In this document: positions 53,760 to 62,568 of the stretch, one piece after another | How the letters are laid out: the number at the start of each line of letters is the position of its first letter | How positions within the stretch are numbered: the stretch's first letter is position 1 | Origin: Psychrobacter fulvigenes | Lineage (GTDB): Bacteria; Pseudomonadota; Gammaproteobacteria; Pseudomonadales; Moraxellaceae | Assembly (NCBI RefSeq): GCF_904846155.1 | Contig: NZ_CAJGZP010000001.1 | Coordinates: 1,674,001 to 1,738,000 of the forward strand | Direction of reading: 5' to 3' | DNA length: 64,000 bases | Position numbers and translations under genes: made by a program | The notes under the pieces: generated by a model | What the model was told of the DNA's origin: nothing | The model's input: only the letters and a program-made list of their open reading frames with translations | The model's database searches: none

Positions 53760-54959
53760 CTAAGACAGCTCCAAGCTCATCTTAGGGCCAAACGGCTCAT
53801 AATGAACGCTATCAAGACCGTGATCCAATCTCATCAAGCCATCGATAATGCTTTCCATAAACGGCATCGAACCACAGACATATATATCGGCAGGCATTGG
53901 TAAGTTCGCTAGCCAAGCTTCATCCAGTATTTGCCCTGATTCAAAATAGAAAACATGCTTCTCTAACGTGGTTGCAGATTCTAAGAGCTGATTCACCTGA
54001 CTATCAAAGGCATGATGCTGTTCGTTTTGGCACGCATAAACCCAAACGATAGGTCGTTGTGGATTGGCAGTCACCTGCGCTTCTAACATCGATAAAATAG
54101 GCGTTACCCCGACCCCAGCGCTGATAAATACTATCGGAATCTCGTTTTGTTTGACCAGATCTTGATTGAGGGCAAAGTCGCCAGCAGGTGCGGATAATAA
54201 AACCGTGTCGCCTACTTCCAAATCGTCATGTAAGTGGTTAGAGACTAAGCCGTGGTGTTCATTACGGTTGTCGCGTCTGACCGCAAACTGAATGCCTTTA
54301 TCCGTATTGGTTGAGCATAAAGAATAATGACGTAATGCCAGATGATCACTGTCCTTTGGATCTGTTTTTACCGTGATATATTGACCTGCTGTTAAAGTGA
54401 GTTTACTCAGGTCGATGTTTTGGGTGTTTTCTGCATCAGTATCCGCTGGTACTACGGTAAAGGCGGCAATATCAGTGGCGACTGCGACTTTTTCAGTGAC
54501 TGTGAAAGGGACAAAACCTTGCCACATCTCCTGCTCATACATGCCCTTTTCTAGCTGAATAAAGACGTCCGCTATTTCATCATAAGCTTCGGTCCAAGCA
54601 TCGATGATGTCGTCATTAGCTGCCTCTCCTAGCACTTGTTTGATAGCGCCAAGTAGATGCTTGCCAACGATAGGATAATGCTCTGGCAAGATTTGTAGGG
54701 CACGATGTTTATGGCTGATTTGGGTGACTTGCGGCAATAAAGTCGCTAGGTTTTCTAGATGCTTGGCAGCCGCTAACACCGTCATCGCCAAGGCAGTCTG
54801 TTGACGACCTAGCTTTTGATTGGTCTCATTAAATATGTCTAACAGCTCAGGATGCTCGTCAAACATATTTTGATAAAACACGGTGGTAATCGCCGTCCCA
54901 TGCTCTTCAAGTACAGGTACCGTTGCTTTTACGATTTCTATGGTTTTTGGTGAGGCCAT
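53760..54959 (-). CDS. hmp: Flavohemoprotein / nitric oxide dioxygenase
   Basis: This 399-residue enzyme oxidises NO to nitrate using O2 and NAD(P)H. The globin domain (1-140) shows the distal Tyr in VFYQNMFDEHPEL, the Gln in LGRQQTALA, and the proximal heme His in ISHKHRALQILPEHYPIVGK. The FAD domain contains ALRHYSLCSTN and the NAD domain FISAGVGVTPILSMLE and YVCGSMPFMES. Length matches E. coli Hmp (396). It lies between narI and the PpiC-type gene, so it can remove NO made during nitrate/nitrite reduction. An NsrR-type operator lies 163-185 bp upstream of its start codon. Confidence 0.95.
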   Translation of the reverse strand: MASPKTIEIVKATVPVLEEHGTAITTVFYQNMFDEHPELLDIFNETNQKLGRQQTALAMTVLAAAKHLENLATLLPQVTQISHKHRALQILPEHYPIVGKHLLGAIKQVLGEAANDDIIDAWTEAYDEIADVFIQLEKGMYEQEMWQGFVPFTVTEKVAVATDIAAFTVVPADTDAENTQNIDLSKLTLTAGQYITVKTDPKDSDHLALRHYSLCSTNTDKGIQFAVRRDNRNEHHGLVSNHLHDDLEVGDTVLLSAPAGDFALNQDLVKQNEIPIVFISAGVGVTPILSMLEAQVTANPQRPIVWVYACQNEQHHAFDSQVNQLLESATTLEKHVFYFESGQILDEAWLANLPMPADIYVCGSMPFMESIIDGLMRLDHGLDSVHYEPFGPKMSLELS

Positions 54960-55115
54960 TATGTCTCTCTTAGTGAATCATCACATTGATAAGTTAGGGA
55001 ATCTTTATTAAATATTTAAGTTCAGGGCTTAGGTTAAAGTACGACTACTGCTAGCAACCTCGATTGGACTTTTTAGGCAGTCATTAAACTTTCATAAGTT
55101 GAACAATCAGAATAT

Positions 55116-55150
55116 TACCATAAGATTCATTTTAAATGAACCTTATGGTA
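55116..55150 (-). promoter_or_regulatory. NsrR-type NO-responsive operator upstream of hmp
   Basis: At 55122-55144, AAGATTCATTT and AAATGAACCTT flank one central base. This is the 11-1-11 form of the NsrR site (consensus AAGATGYATTT and its inverse). The palindrome continues outward to 55116-55150 as a 17-bp near-perfect repeat with one mismatch. On the minus strand a possible -35 (TTCATT) lies inside it and TAATAT follows about 18 bp later, so binding would block an hmp promoter. No T run follows, arguing against a terminator for narI. Confidence 0.7.
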
Positions 55151-55222
55151 TCCCCCTCAGAACTTCAATGCTGTATCACTGTTGTGACTATTTCTATTAC
55201 CAGTGTTTCTGTCACTATTGTC

Positions 55223-55948
55223 TTACTGTGATTTCTTTTGTCTAACGATCTGATAGCGGCGACCAGAGTACCAAACTGGCGCACTAATGATATGAATCAG
55301 TCGTGTGAATGGGAAAATCATGATAAGAGTAATACCTAGGACTATATGCAGCTGATAAATCAAGTCCGCTTGCTCGATACGTGCTGCTGCATGCCATGGT
55401 CTTAAGATAGTAATATCCTGTGCCCAGCCCGCTAAGTTCATCATCGTATAACCATCTAAATGCTGCACAGAGGTAAAGATGGATATCAAACCTAAGTTCA
55501 GCTGCACAAATAACAGTACCAGTACCATCTTGTCCGAAAAAGACGAGGTATTAGAGATACGATCGTCAGTGAAGCGTCGCCACAGTAGCATCGCCAATCC
55601 AATCCAGCAGAACACGCCTGCGATACCACCGACCACGACTGCTAAGATTTGTTTGTTCCCTGCACTGATGAATCTGTCATACAAAAAGTGTGGGGTTAAC
55701 ATACCGAATAGATGTCCCAAAAGCACCACAATGATACCAACATGGAACAGGTTGCTTGCCCAGCGCATGTTTTTGGTTCTTAGCATCTGGGTAGAGCCTG
55801 TCTTCCACGAATACTGAGATAAATCAAAACGTACCCAAGTACCAACAATAGCGATAGCCAATGCAATATAGGGATAGACGCCAAAAAGGAATATCTGCAG
55901 CCAATTTAGATTGGCTAAAGACTGTACACCAGGATCTGCAATATTCAT
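55223..55948 (-). CDS. narI: Respiratory nitrate reductase gamma subunit (cytochrome b)
   Basis: This 241-residue five-helix membrane cytochrome carries two b hemes, oxidises quinol and passes electrons to NarH. Heme-ligand histidines appear in NLFHVGIIVVLLGHLFG (helix 2) and YQLHIVLGITLIMIFPFTRL with IHIISAP (helix 5). The length fits E. coli NarI (225). AAGGAGAAAGG precedes the ATG, 11 bp after narJ. The C-terminus ends in a basic cytoplasmic tail (SGRRYQIVRQKKSQ). Confidence 0.95.
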   Translation of the reverse strand: MNIADPGVQSLANLNWLQIFLFGVYPYIALAIAIVGTWVRFDLSQYSWKTGSTQMLRTKNMRWASNLFHVGIIVVLLGHLFGMLTPHFLYDRFISAGNKQILAVVVGGIAGVFCWIGLAMLLWRRFTDDRISNTSSFSDKMVLVLLFVQLNLGLISIFTSVQHLDGYTMMNLAGWAQDITILRPWHAAARIEQADLIYQLHIVLGITLIMIFPFTRLIHIISAPVWYSGRRYQIVRQKKSQ

Positions 55949-55959
55949 GTCCTTTCTCC

Positions 55960-56826
55960 TTATGACTGTTTGACCGGCTGGTTGGTTTTAAAATCGACCC
56001 AATGCACAGGGGCATCAACCATATTTGCTGCAGACTTATTAACGCCAGCTTTCGCAGCAAGATTTAGGGTACTCGTCTGTGAGGGGCAGCGCTCTTCTTG
56101 TTGCGCATCTAAGAAGGTGACGACTTCTTCTTCCCATTCTTTATCTAAGGCATCAAAGCTGTCATCACGCTTCTCTTTACTGACTTTTTCTTGATACTCC
56201 TCCACCACATCGAGCGGCTTGCCAGCAATCTGCAGTAGCGCATTGAAGCAGCCCTGATAGACACTGCCGCGATCGACAAGCCTTGCCGCTAATAAAGCAA
56301 TGATATGACTCACATCAGCAATATCCATACGAATCTGAATATCATCGTTAATGACGGTCGCTTGATAGGCCAAAAACTCTAAATATAAAGGCAGATAATC
56401 TGGCAGCTCTTTGATACTAATGTCAAACCCAGCATCGGAGTATTGATTCATCAAATCGACCATGGCTTGCCCGCGGTCGCGAGACTCACCATGGACATGC
56501 TCAAACAACCAAAGCGATAAAGAACGACCACGCTCAAACAGACCATCATAGCGCGCTTGCGCTTCAAGAGAGCCTGTCTCTATTAAGTCTTCAATCAAGT
56601 CGATGATCTGCGCGCGCACGTCTGGGCTAATCAAAGTCGATGTCGCCACAATCTGTGCACAATCAGCGAGCGTGTCGCCAGTAAACAGCTCATTACTTGG
56701 ATAGTCTATGAGTAAGCTCAACACCTTTAATAGCTTAAGCTCCGAGGGTCCGATAGTAGCAGGAGCAGTAGGCTCGTTTACTACGCTGTTCATAGACTGA
56801 GGATTATGTAACTGAGTAGCTTGCAT
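55960..56826 (-). CDS. narJ: Nitrate reductase molybdenum cofactor assembly chaperone
   Basis: This 288-residue NarJ/NarW-type (TorD-like) chaperone binds apo-NarG and aids cofactor insertion; it is not part of the final enzyme. Typical features are LKLLKVLSLLIDYPSNELFT near the N-terminus and LSLWLFEHVHGESRDRGQAM at about residue 105, then LPDYLPLYLEFLAYQ. It is longer than E. coli NarJ (236) because of a charged C-terminal tail. ATG 56826 is chosen: it lies one base after the narH stop codon with GGGAG upstream, so translation is coupled. Confidence 0.94.
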   Translation of the reverse strand: MQATQLHNPQSMNSVVNEPTAPATIGPSELKLLKVLSLLIDYPSNELFTGDTLADCAQIVATSTLISPDVRAQIIDLIEDLIETGSLEAQARYDGLFERGRSLSLWLFEHVHGESRDRGQAMVDLMNQYSDAGFDISIKELPDYLPLYLEFLAYQATVINDDIQIRMDIADVSHIIALLAARLVDRGSVYQGCFNALLQIAGKPLDVVEEYQEKVSKEKRDDSFDALDKEWEEEVVTFLDAQQEERCPSQTSTLNLAAKAGVNKSAANMVDAPVHWVDFKTNQPVKQS

Positions 56827-56827
56827 C

Positions 56828-58366
56828 TTACGACTCCCACTTTTGTACAGTGTCAATAAAATCACGACGGTTGGCTTTGCGTTGTCCAAACATACTGTTG
56901 TCAGAATGTCCCGAACAGCCTTCACCGAAACTAAAACCACAGCCATTACGCTCTGCAAAGGCATCACTTAACGCCTCTTCACGATGCGCCGTTGGGATGA
57001 CAAAGCGATCTTCAAAGTTGGCAATGGCCAAATAACGATACATCTCTTCTACTTGGTGTTTGGTCAGACCAACTTCATCCAAGATGCTTTGTACCTCTTG
57101 CTTTTCGACCAGTTGCATACGCTTGTAGCTACGCATAGCAAGTAGACGCTTTAGTGCCAAACGTACTGGCTCTTCATCGCCTGCTGTGAGCATATTGGCA
57201 AGATAACGCAGTGGAATACGTAAGCTGTCTACATCTGGAATCAAGCCGTCCATACCGACTTTGCCAGCTTCGGCCGCATTCTGAATCGGTGACAATGGCG
57301 GTACATACCAAACCATTGGCAAGGTGCGATATTCAGGATGTAGCGGCAGTGCCAGTTTCCAGTCCATCGCTAGCTTGTAGACAGGTGAGCGCTGGGCTGA
57401 ATCAATCACCGACTGCGGCACGCCGTCTTTTAACGCTTGTGCGATCACGACAGGGTCATTCGGATCTAAAAACACATCCAACTGCGCCTGATAGAGATCC
57501 TGCTCATTTGGAGTACTGGCTGCTTCGGCGATTTTGTCCGCATCATAGAGCAGCACGCCTAGATAGCGGATACGACCGACACAAGTCTCAGAACAGACGG
57601 TTGGCAGGCCAGCTTCAATACGTGGGTAACAAAAAGTACATTTTTCCGACTTGCCCGACTTCCAGTTGTAGTAGATCTTTTTGTACGGGCAGCCTGAGAT
57701 ACACATACGCCAGCCGCGACATTTGTCTTGATCAATCAGTACGATGCCGTCTTCTTCACGCTTATAGATCGCCCCACTAGGGCATGACGCCACACAGGTA
57801 GGGTTCAAGCAATGCTCGCAAAGACGAGGCAGATACATCATAAATGTGTTTTCGTACTGCCCATAAATATCCGCTTGGATATCATCAAAGTTCTTATCTT
57901 TACGGCGCTTTTCAAACTCCGACCCTAGGATTTCTTCCCAGTTCGGACCCCACTCAATCTTTTGCATACGCTTGCCGGTGATCGCAGAGCGTGGGCGCGC
58001 GATAGGCTGGTGGTTACTGATAGGCGCGGTATGTAGATGCTGATAGTCAAAATCAAACGGCTCATAATAGTCATCAATCTCTGGCAAATCAGGGTTGGCA
58101 AAGATATTTGCCAACACTCTGAATTTACCACCGATGCGCGGGTTTATGCTGCCGTTGGCATTACGTATCCAACCGCCCTTCCATTTGGTTTGGTTTTCCC
58201 ACTCTTTGGGATAGCCGATACCTGGCTTGGATTCAACGTTGTTGAACCACGCATATTCCATGCCTTCACGGCTGGTCCAAACGTTTTTGCAGGTGACTGA
58301 GCAGGTGTGACAACCGATACATTTATCAAGGTTTAGCACCATGCCTACTTGTGAACGAATTTTCAT
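56828..58366 (-). CDS. narH: Respiratory nitrate reductase beta subunit (iron-sulfur)
   Basis: This 512-residue electron-transfer subunit has four Fe-S centres. Cysteine groups are CIGCHTCSVTCK (residues 16-27), CEHCLNPTCVASCPSG (about 184-199), CRGWRMCISGCPYKK (about 216-230) and CTFC...CSETCVGR. The Trp replacing a Cys in CRGWRMC marks the [3Fe-4S] centre of NarH. Length is the same as E. coli NarH (512). It follows narG by 36 bp and is translationally coupled to narJ. Confidence 0.97.
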   Translation of the reverse strand: MKIRSQVGMVLNLDKCIGCHTCSVTCKNVWTSREGMEYAWFNNVESKPGIGYPKEWENQTKWKGGWIRNANGSINPRIGGKFRVLANIFANPDLPEIDDYYEPFDFDYQHLHTAPISNHQPIARPRSAITGKRMQKIEWGPNWEEILGSEFEKRRKDKNFDDIQADIYGQYENTFMMYLPRLCEHCLNPTCVASCPSGAIYKREEDGIVLIDQDKCRGWRMCISGCPYKKIYYNWKSGKSEKCTFCYPRIEAGLPTVCSETCVGRIRYLGVLLYDADKIAEAASTPNEQDLYQAQLDVFLDPNDPVVIAQALKDGVPQSVIDSAQRSPVYKLAMDWKLALPLHPEYRTLPMVWYVPPLSPIQNAAEAGKVGMDGLIPDVDSLRIPLRYLANMLTAGDEEPVRLALKRLLAMRSYKRMQLVEKQEVQSILDEVGLTKHQVEEMYRYLAIANFEDRFVIPTAHREEALSDAFAERNGCGFSFGEGCSGHSDNSMFGQRKANRRDFIDTVQKWES

Positions 58367-58402
58367 GGATCTGTGCTCCGAATATTAGTAGAGAAAATGC
58401 CT

Positions 58403-61400
58403 TTACCCATCAATGCTGGTTGGCAATGGACGTGGTAATGCGTTATCTGGCTTGTCTTCTAACCAGTCGATTTTTGACATCTTACGGATCACGACAAACT
58501 CATCACGGTTACAACCCACGGTGCCATAGTAGTTAAAGCCATAAGACTGCTGCGCGTAGCTACCAATCATATGGGTCGGCTTAAGGATAGTACGTGTCAC
58601 CGAGTTATGGATACCGCCGCGAGTGCCTGTCTGCTCAGAGCCTGGAATGTTGACCAGCTTTTCTTGCGCGTGGTACATCATCACCATGCCTTCTTTGACC
58701 CGCTGACTGACGACAGCGCGAGCGGTGATAGCACCGTTGGCATTGAACAGCTCAATCCAGTCATTATCGACGATGCCTGCTTTTTGGGCATCGACTTCTG
58801 ACATCCAAACACAAGGGCCACCGCGACTGAGCGTCAACATCAATAGGTTTTCGGAGTAAGTACTGTGGATGCCCCATTTTTGGTGCGGCGTTAAGAAGTT
58901 CAGTACGATCTCTTTATTACCATTAGGCTTGACGTTTTCGACAATATCAGTGGTTTTGGTATCAATTGGTGGACGATACTGCTGCATCTGCTCACCGAAT
59001 GCCTGCATCCAAGGGTGATCTTGATAAAACTGCTGGCGGCCAGTAATCGTACGCCAAGGGATCAGCTCATGGACGTTGGTATAACCCGCGTTATAGCTTA
59101 CCTCATCAGACTCAATACCTGACCACGTTGGGCTAGAGATGATCTTGCGTGGCTGCGCGACGATGTCTTTAAAGCGAATCTTCACATGCTCGCTAGATAC
59201 CGCAAGATGGGTATGGTCGCGACCTGTAAACTCAGACAGTGCTGCCCATCCTTTGACTGCGACATGACCATTGGTCTCAGGAGCCAGCATCAAGATAGTC
59301 TCAGAGGCATGAACGGCGGTGCTAATCTGCGGGCGTCCTTCAGAAACACCAGGATCAGTGACACGGTAGTTAAGGTCGCCTAACTGCTTGACCTCAGTTT
59401 TCATATCCCAATTCAAACCTTTTGAGCCATTGCCTAGTTTTTCTAAGGCAGGGCCAAGCGAGGTGAACTTCTTATAAGTGCTCGGATAGTCACGCTCAAT
59501 GACCTTGATCATTGGACAGTTTTTACCAGGTACTGGTTTTTCACCCGCTGTTTTCCAGTCGGTACCACCAAACGGCTGTGCAAGCTCGCCTGGGGTGTCA
59601 TGTTGCATCGGTAGGGTGACGACATCCGTCTCAACCCCTAAGTGACCTTTTGAGACTTCAGAGAAGCTCTTGGCGATGCCTTTATAAATCTCCCAATCCG
59701 TTTTGGATTCCCATGCAGGGTCAGTCGCTGCGGTTAATGGGTGAATAAACGGATGCATGTCTGAGGTATTCATGTCATCTTTTTCGTACCATGTTGCCGT
59801 TGGCAGCACGATGTCAGAGTACAGACAGGTCGATGACATACGGAAGTCTAAGGTGACAACCAAGTCCAGCTTGCCGGTTGGGCCTTTTTCTACCCAATCC
59901 ACTTCTTTTGGTTGCAAGTGACCTGCAGGGTTCTCATCATTCAATAGGCCGTTTTTGGTGCCCAAGAAATAATGCAGCATATACTCATGACCTTTACCCG
60001 ATGAGCCCAATAGGTTTGAGCGCCAGATAAACATATTACGAGGGAAGTTCGCAGGGTTGTCTGGTGACTCACAAGCGAAGCGTAAGCTGCCTTCATGTAG
60101 CGAGTCCACTACATACTCTTCTACATCCTTGCCACTTTTCTTCGCTTCAGCAGCGATGGTCAGTGGGTTACGGTTCAGCTGCGGCGCCGATGGCAACCAA
60201 CCTGCACGCTCTGCTTGAATGTTGTAATCAAGCATATGCTCAGGGAAGAACTTTTTATCAACGAGTGGCGATAGTATGTCGTGGGCAGAGATACTCTCAT
60301 GACGCCACTGTGAGCTATGATTATAGAAAAAGCTCGTACCATTCATATGACGTGGCGGACGATGCCAATCAAGCGCAAATGCTAATGGCAACCAGCCCGT
60401 CTGTGGACGTAGTTTTTCTTGGCCAACATAATGCGCCCAGCCGCCACCTGACTTGCCGATACAGCCGCACAGCATCAGCATGTTGATGACACCGCGATAG
60501 TTCATATCGAGGTGATACCAGTGGTTCATGCCCGCGCCAATGATGATCATGGATTTGCCATGCGTCTTATGGGCGTTTTCAGCGAACTCACGCGCGACTT
60601 GGATGATGCGCTCACGGCTAACACCTGTGATCACTTCTTGCCATGCAGGGGTACCTGGCACGGTAGCATCATTATAATCATCAGTGGCATGCTCGCCACC
60701 AACGCCATTATCGACCCCAAGGTTGGCAACCGTTAAGTCAAATACGGTCGCGACGATAGCGGTCGTGCCATCAGCCAGTTGTATGGTTTTACAAGGAACC
60801 GTTTTTTGTTGAATTGGTTCGCCTGGTACTGAGGTGAAGTGCGGATGATCGACATGACCAAAGTAGTCAAAGCCGACTACGCAAGTCTCGCCGCTGTCTT
60901 TTAGCGTGAGCGTCAGATCAATCTCTGCGCCTGTGGTACCGTTCTTGCTTTCTAGGTTCCACTTGCCCTTCTCTCCCCAGCGATAACCGATAGAGCCAAG
61001 TGGCGATACGAGCTCACCATCATGGTTAAGTCCGATGGTTTTCCATTCTGGGTTATTTTCTTGACCCAAATCTTCCACCAAGTCAGAAGCACGTAGATAG
61101 CGACCAGCACGGCGCGCGCCTTCTTCACCCTCTAACATGACCAAAATAGGTAGATCGGTATAACGCTTAGCATAATCTAAGAAATAGTCGCTTGGCTGCT
61201 TGAGATAAAACTCTTTGATAATGACGTGACAAAACGCTTGCGCAACAGCCGCATCAGTACCTTGCTTTGGGTTTAGCCATAAGTCGGTAAGCTTAGACAC
61301 TTCCGCGTAGTCAGGCGTGATAGAGACTGTCTTAGTACCTTTATAGCGCACTTCGGTGAAGAAATGCGCATCTGGTGTACGCGTTTGCGGAACGTTAGAG

Positions 61401-62161
61401 CCCCAAGCAATGATGTAGTCAGAATTGTACCAATCGGCTGATTCTGGCACGTCTGTTTGCTCGCCCCAAACCATTGGCGAGGCTGGTGGCAAGTCGCAAT
61501 ACCAGTCATAAAAAGACAAGCAAGTACCGCCGATAAGCGACAGATAACGACTACCAGCTGCATAGCTCACCATCGACATCGCAGGAATAGGAGAAAACCC
61601 AATAATACGGTCAGGACCAAAAGTCTTGGCGGTATAGACGTTACTAGCAGCGATGATTTCATTCACCTCAGCCCACGTCGAACGGATAAATCCGCCCAGA
61701 CCGCGCTTAGACTTATATTGCTCTGCTTTGACAGGATCTTCGACGATACTGCCCCATGCATCTACAGGATCTGGATATTGTCCTTTGGCTTCGCGCCATA
61801 GTTTCAATAACGGCTTGCGCACTTTTGGGTACTTGACGCGGTTGGCAGAGTACATATACCAGCTATAGCTTGCGCCGCGAGGACAGCCACGTGGCTCATG
61901 GTTTGGCAGGTCTGGACGGGTTTCTGGATAGTCTGTTTGCTGAGTTTCCCAAGTAACTAGGCCGTTTTTGACATAGATCTTCCATGAGCAAGAGCCAGTA
62001 CAGTTGACACCATGGGTCGAGCGCACCACCTTGTCATACTGCCAGCGGCTGCGATAGGAGTTTTCCCACTCACGAGATTCATCACGCGTCTCGCCATGCC
62101 CATCGGCGAACTCTCCTTTTTTGCGTTTAAAAAAGCGGAATTGGTCGAGTAAATGACTCAT
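58403..62161 (-). CDS. narG: Respiratory nitrate reductase alpha subunit (molybdenum catalytic)
   Basis: This 1252-residue DMSO-reductase-family subunit reduces nitrate to nitrite on the cytoplasmic side. The N-terminal [4Fe-4S] site uses His and Cys in STHGVNCTGSCSWKIYVKNG and the Cys in HEPRGCPRGASYSWYM. The Mo-ligand Asp lies in DWYNSDYIIAWGSNVPQTRT. The C-terminal MoCo-binding part has YHAQEKLVNIPGSEQTGTRG. Size matches E. coli NarG (1247). GAGGATAG precedes the ATG. narH follows at once. A NarL-type site lies about 200 bp upstream, in the 407-bp narK-narG gap. Confidence 0.98.
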   Translation of the reverse strand: MSHLLDQFRFFKRKKGEFADGHGETRDESREWENSYRSRWQYDKVVRSTHGVNCTGSCSWKIYVKNGLVTWETQQTDYPETRPDLPNHEPRGCPRGASYSWYMYSANRVKYPKVRKPLLKLWREAKGQYPDPVDAWGSIVEDPVKAEQYKSKRGLGGFIRSTWAEVNEIIAASNVYTAKTFGPDRIIGFSPIPAMSMVSYAAGSRYLSLIGGTCLSFYDWYCDLPPASPMVWGEQTDVPESADWYNSDYIIAWGSNVPQTRTPDAHFFTEVRYKGTKTVSITPDYAEVSKLTDLWLNPKQGTDAAVAQAFCHVIIKEFYLKQPSDYFLDYAKRYTDLPILVMLEGEEGARRAGRYLRASDLVEDLGQENNPEWKTIGLNHDGELVSPLGSIGYRWGEKGKWNLESKNGTTGAEIDLTLTLKDSGETCVVGFDYFGHVDHPHFTSVPGEPIQQKTVPCKTIQLADGTTAIVATVFDLTVANLGVDNGVGGEHATDDYNDATVPGTPAWQEVITGVSRERIIQVAREFAENAHKTHGKSMIIIGAGMNHWYHLDMNYRGVINMLMLCGCIGKSGGGWAHYVGQEKLRPQTGWLPLAFALDWHRPPRHMNGTSFFYNHSSQWRHESISAHDILSPLVDKKFFPEHMLDYNIQAERAGWLPSAPQLNRNPLTIAAEAKKSGKDVEEYVVDSLHEGSLRFACESPDNPANFPRNMFIWRSNLLGSSGKGHEYMLHYFLGTKNGLLNDENPAGHLQPKEVDWVEKGPTGKLDLVVTLDFRMSSTCLYSDIVLPTATWYEKDDMNTSDMHPFIHPLTAATDPAWESKTDWEIYKGIAKSFSEVSKGHLGVETDVVTLPMQHDTPGELAQPFGGTDWKTAGEKPVPGKNCPMIKVIERDYPSTYKKFTSLGPALEKLGNGSKGLNWDMKTEVKQLGDLNYRVTDPGVSEGRPQISTAVHASETILMLAPETNGHVAVKGWAALSEFTGRDHTHLAVSSEHVKIRFKDIVAQPRKIISSPTWSGIESDEVSYNAGYTNVHELIPWRTITGRQQFYQDHPWMQAFGEQMQQYRPPIDTKTTDIVENVKPNGNKEIVLNFLTPHQKWGIHSTYSENLLMLTLSRGGPCVWMSEVDAQKAGIVDNDWIELFNANGAITARAVVSQRVKEGMVMMYHAQEKLVNIPGSEQTGTRGGIHNSVTRTILKPTHMIGSYAQQSYGFNYYGTVGCNRDEFVVIRKMSKIDWLEDKPDNALPRPLPTSIDG

Positions 62162-62319
62162 TTTGCTATCCTCTATTTTGTGACCTAGGGTGTATTTAGA
62201 GCTGGGCGTATAAAGACGAATACAGAGTCTCTACTGTGTGCCGAAAAGCTGTAAATATTGCTTTAATTAATGCTGCTTTGTTTAATACTGTTTCGATATC
62301 ATCATTCTAAATAAGCGGC

Positions 62320-62334
62320 GATAGTCTTACTATC
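62320..62334. promoter_or_regulatory. GATAGT-N3-ACTATC palindrome upstream of narG
   Basis: A perfect 6-3-6 inverted repeat, GATAGT CTT ACTATC, lies about 160-175 bp upstream of the narG ATG and 20 bp from the NarL-type site. It does not match FNR or NarL consensus; its binding protein is unknown. Confidence 0.35.
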
Positions 62335-62354
62335 ATCTAACATGAGCAGAGCAC

Positions 62355-62370
62355 TACCCCCTAAGTAGTA
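62355..62370 (-). promoter_or_regulatory. NarL-type 7-2-7 site upstream of narG
   Basis: TACCCCC (62355-62361), TA, then AGTAGTA (62364-62370) fits the NarL 7-2-7 pattern TACYYMT-N2-AKKRGTA, with the second heptamer perfect and one mismatch in the first. It is 194-209 bp upstream of the narG start codon, much as the main NarL sites lie far upstream of E. coli narG. It suggests nitrate induction by a NarL homologue encoded elsewhere. Confidence 0.6.
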
Positions 62371-62483
62371 GTCAAAAATATACTTTTGGTAAAAACACTC
62401 CAGTCAAAAACCCAACCAAATATATTGAAAACATCCAACAGCGCTCGTTTTTGATAGCTCAGCACCTCGCAAACAAACAAAAA

Positions 62484-62516
62484 AAAGTGCGACTCACCTC
62501 AGCAAGTAGCACTTTT
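62484..62516 (-). terminator. Terminator downstream of narK
   Basis: AAAAAGTGC(G)ACT at 62482-62494 pairs with AGT(A)GCACTTTT (about 62505-62516). The A run gives a U run on the minus strand. It sits 53 bp after the narK stop, so narG is likely transcribed mainly from its own promoter in the rest of the gap (62162-62480). Confidence 0.75.
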
Positions 62517-62568
62517 GAAACTTTTAAGCAGGATGTTTTGGACCATACCCTCTTTTAGAATAATGGAT

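Noticed and set aside
55116..55150. Intrinsic terminator for narI
   Set aside because: The palindrome has a one-base loop and no U run, while its core matches the NsrR operator architecture.
62442..62455. TTGAAAACATCCAA as an FNR box upstream of narG
   Set aside because: Three of ten conserved positions differ from TTGAT-N4-ATCAA and it lies close to 290 bp upstream of narG; too weak to call.
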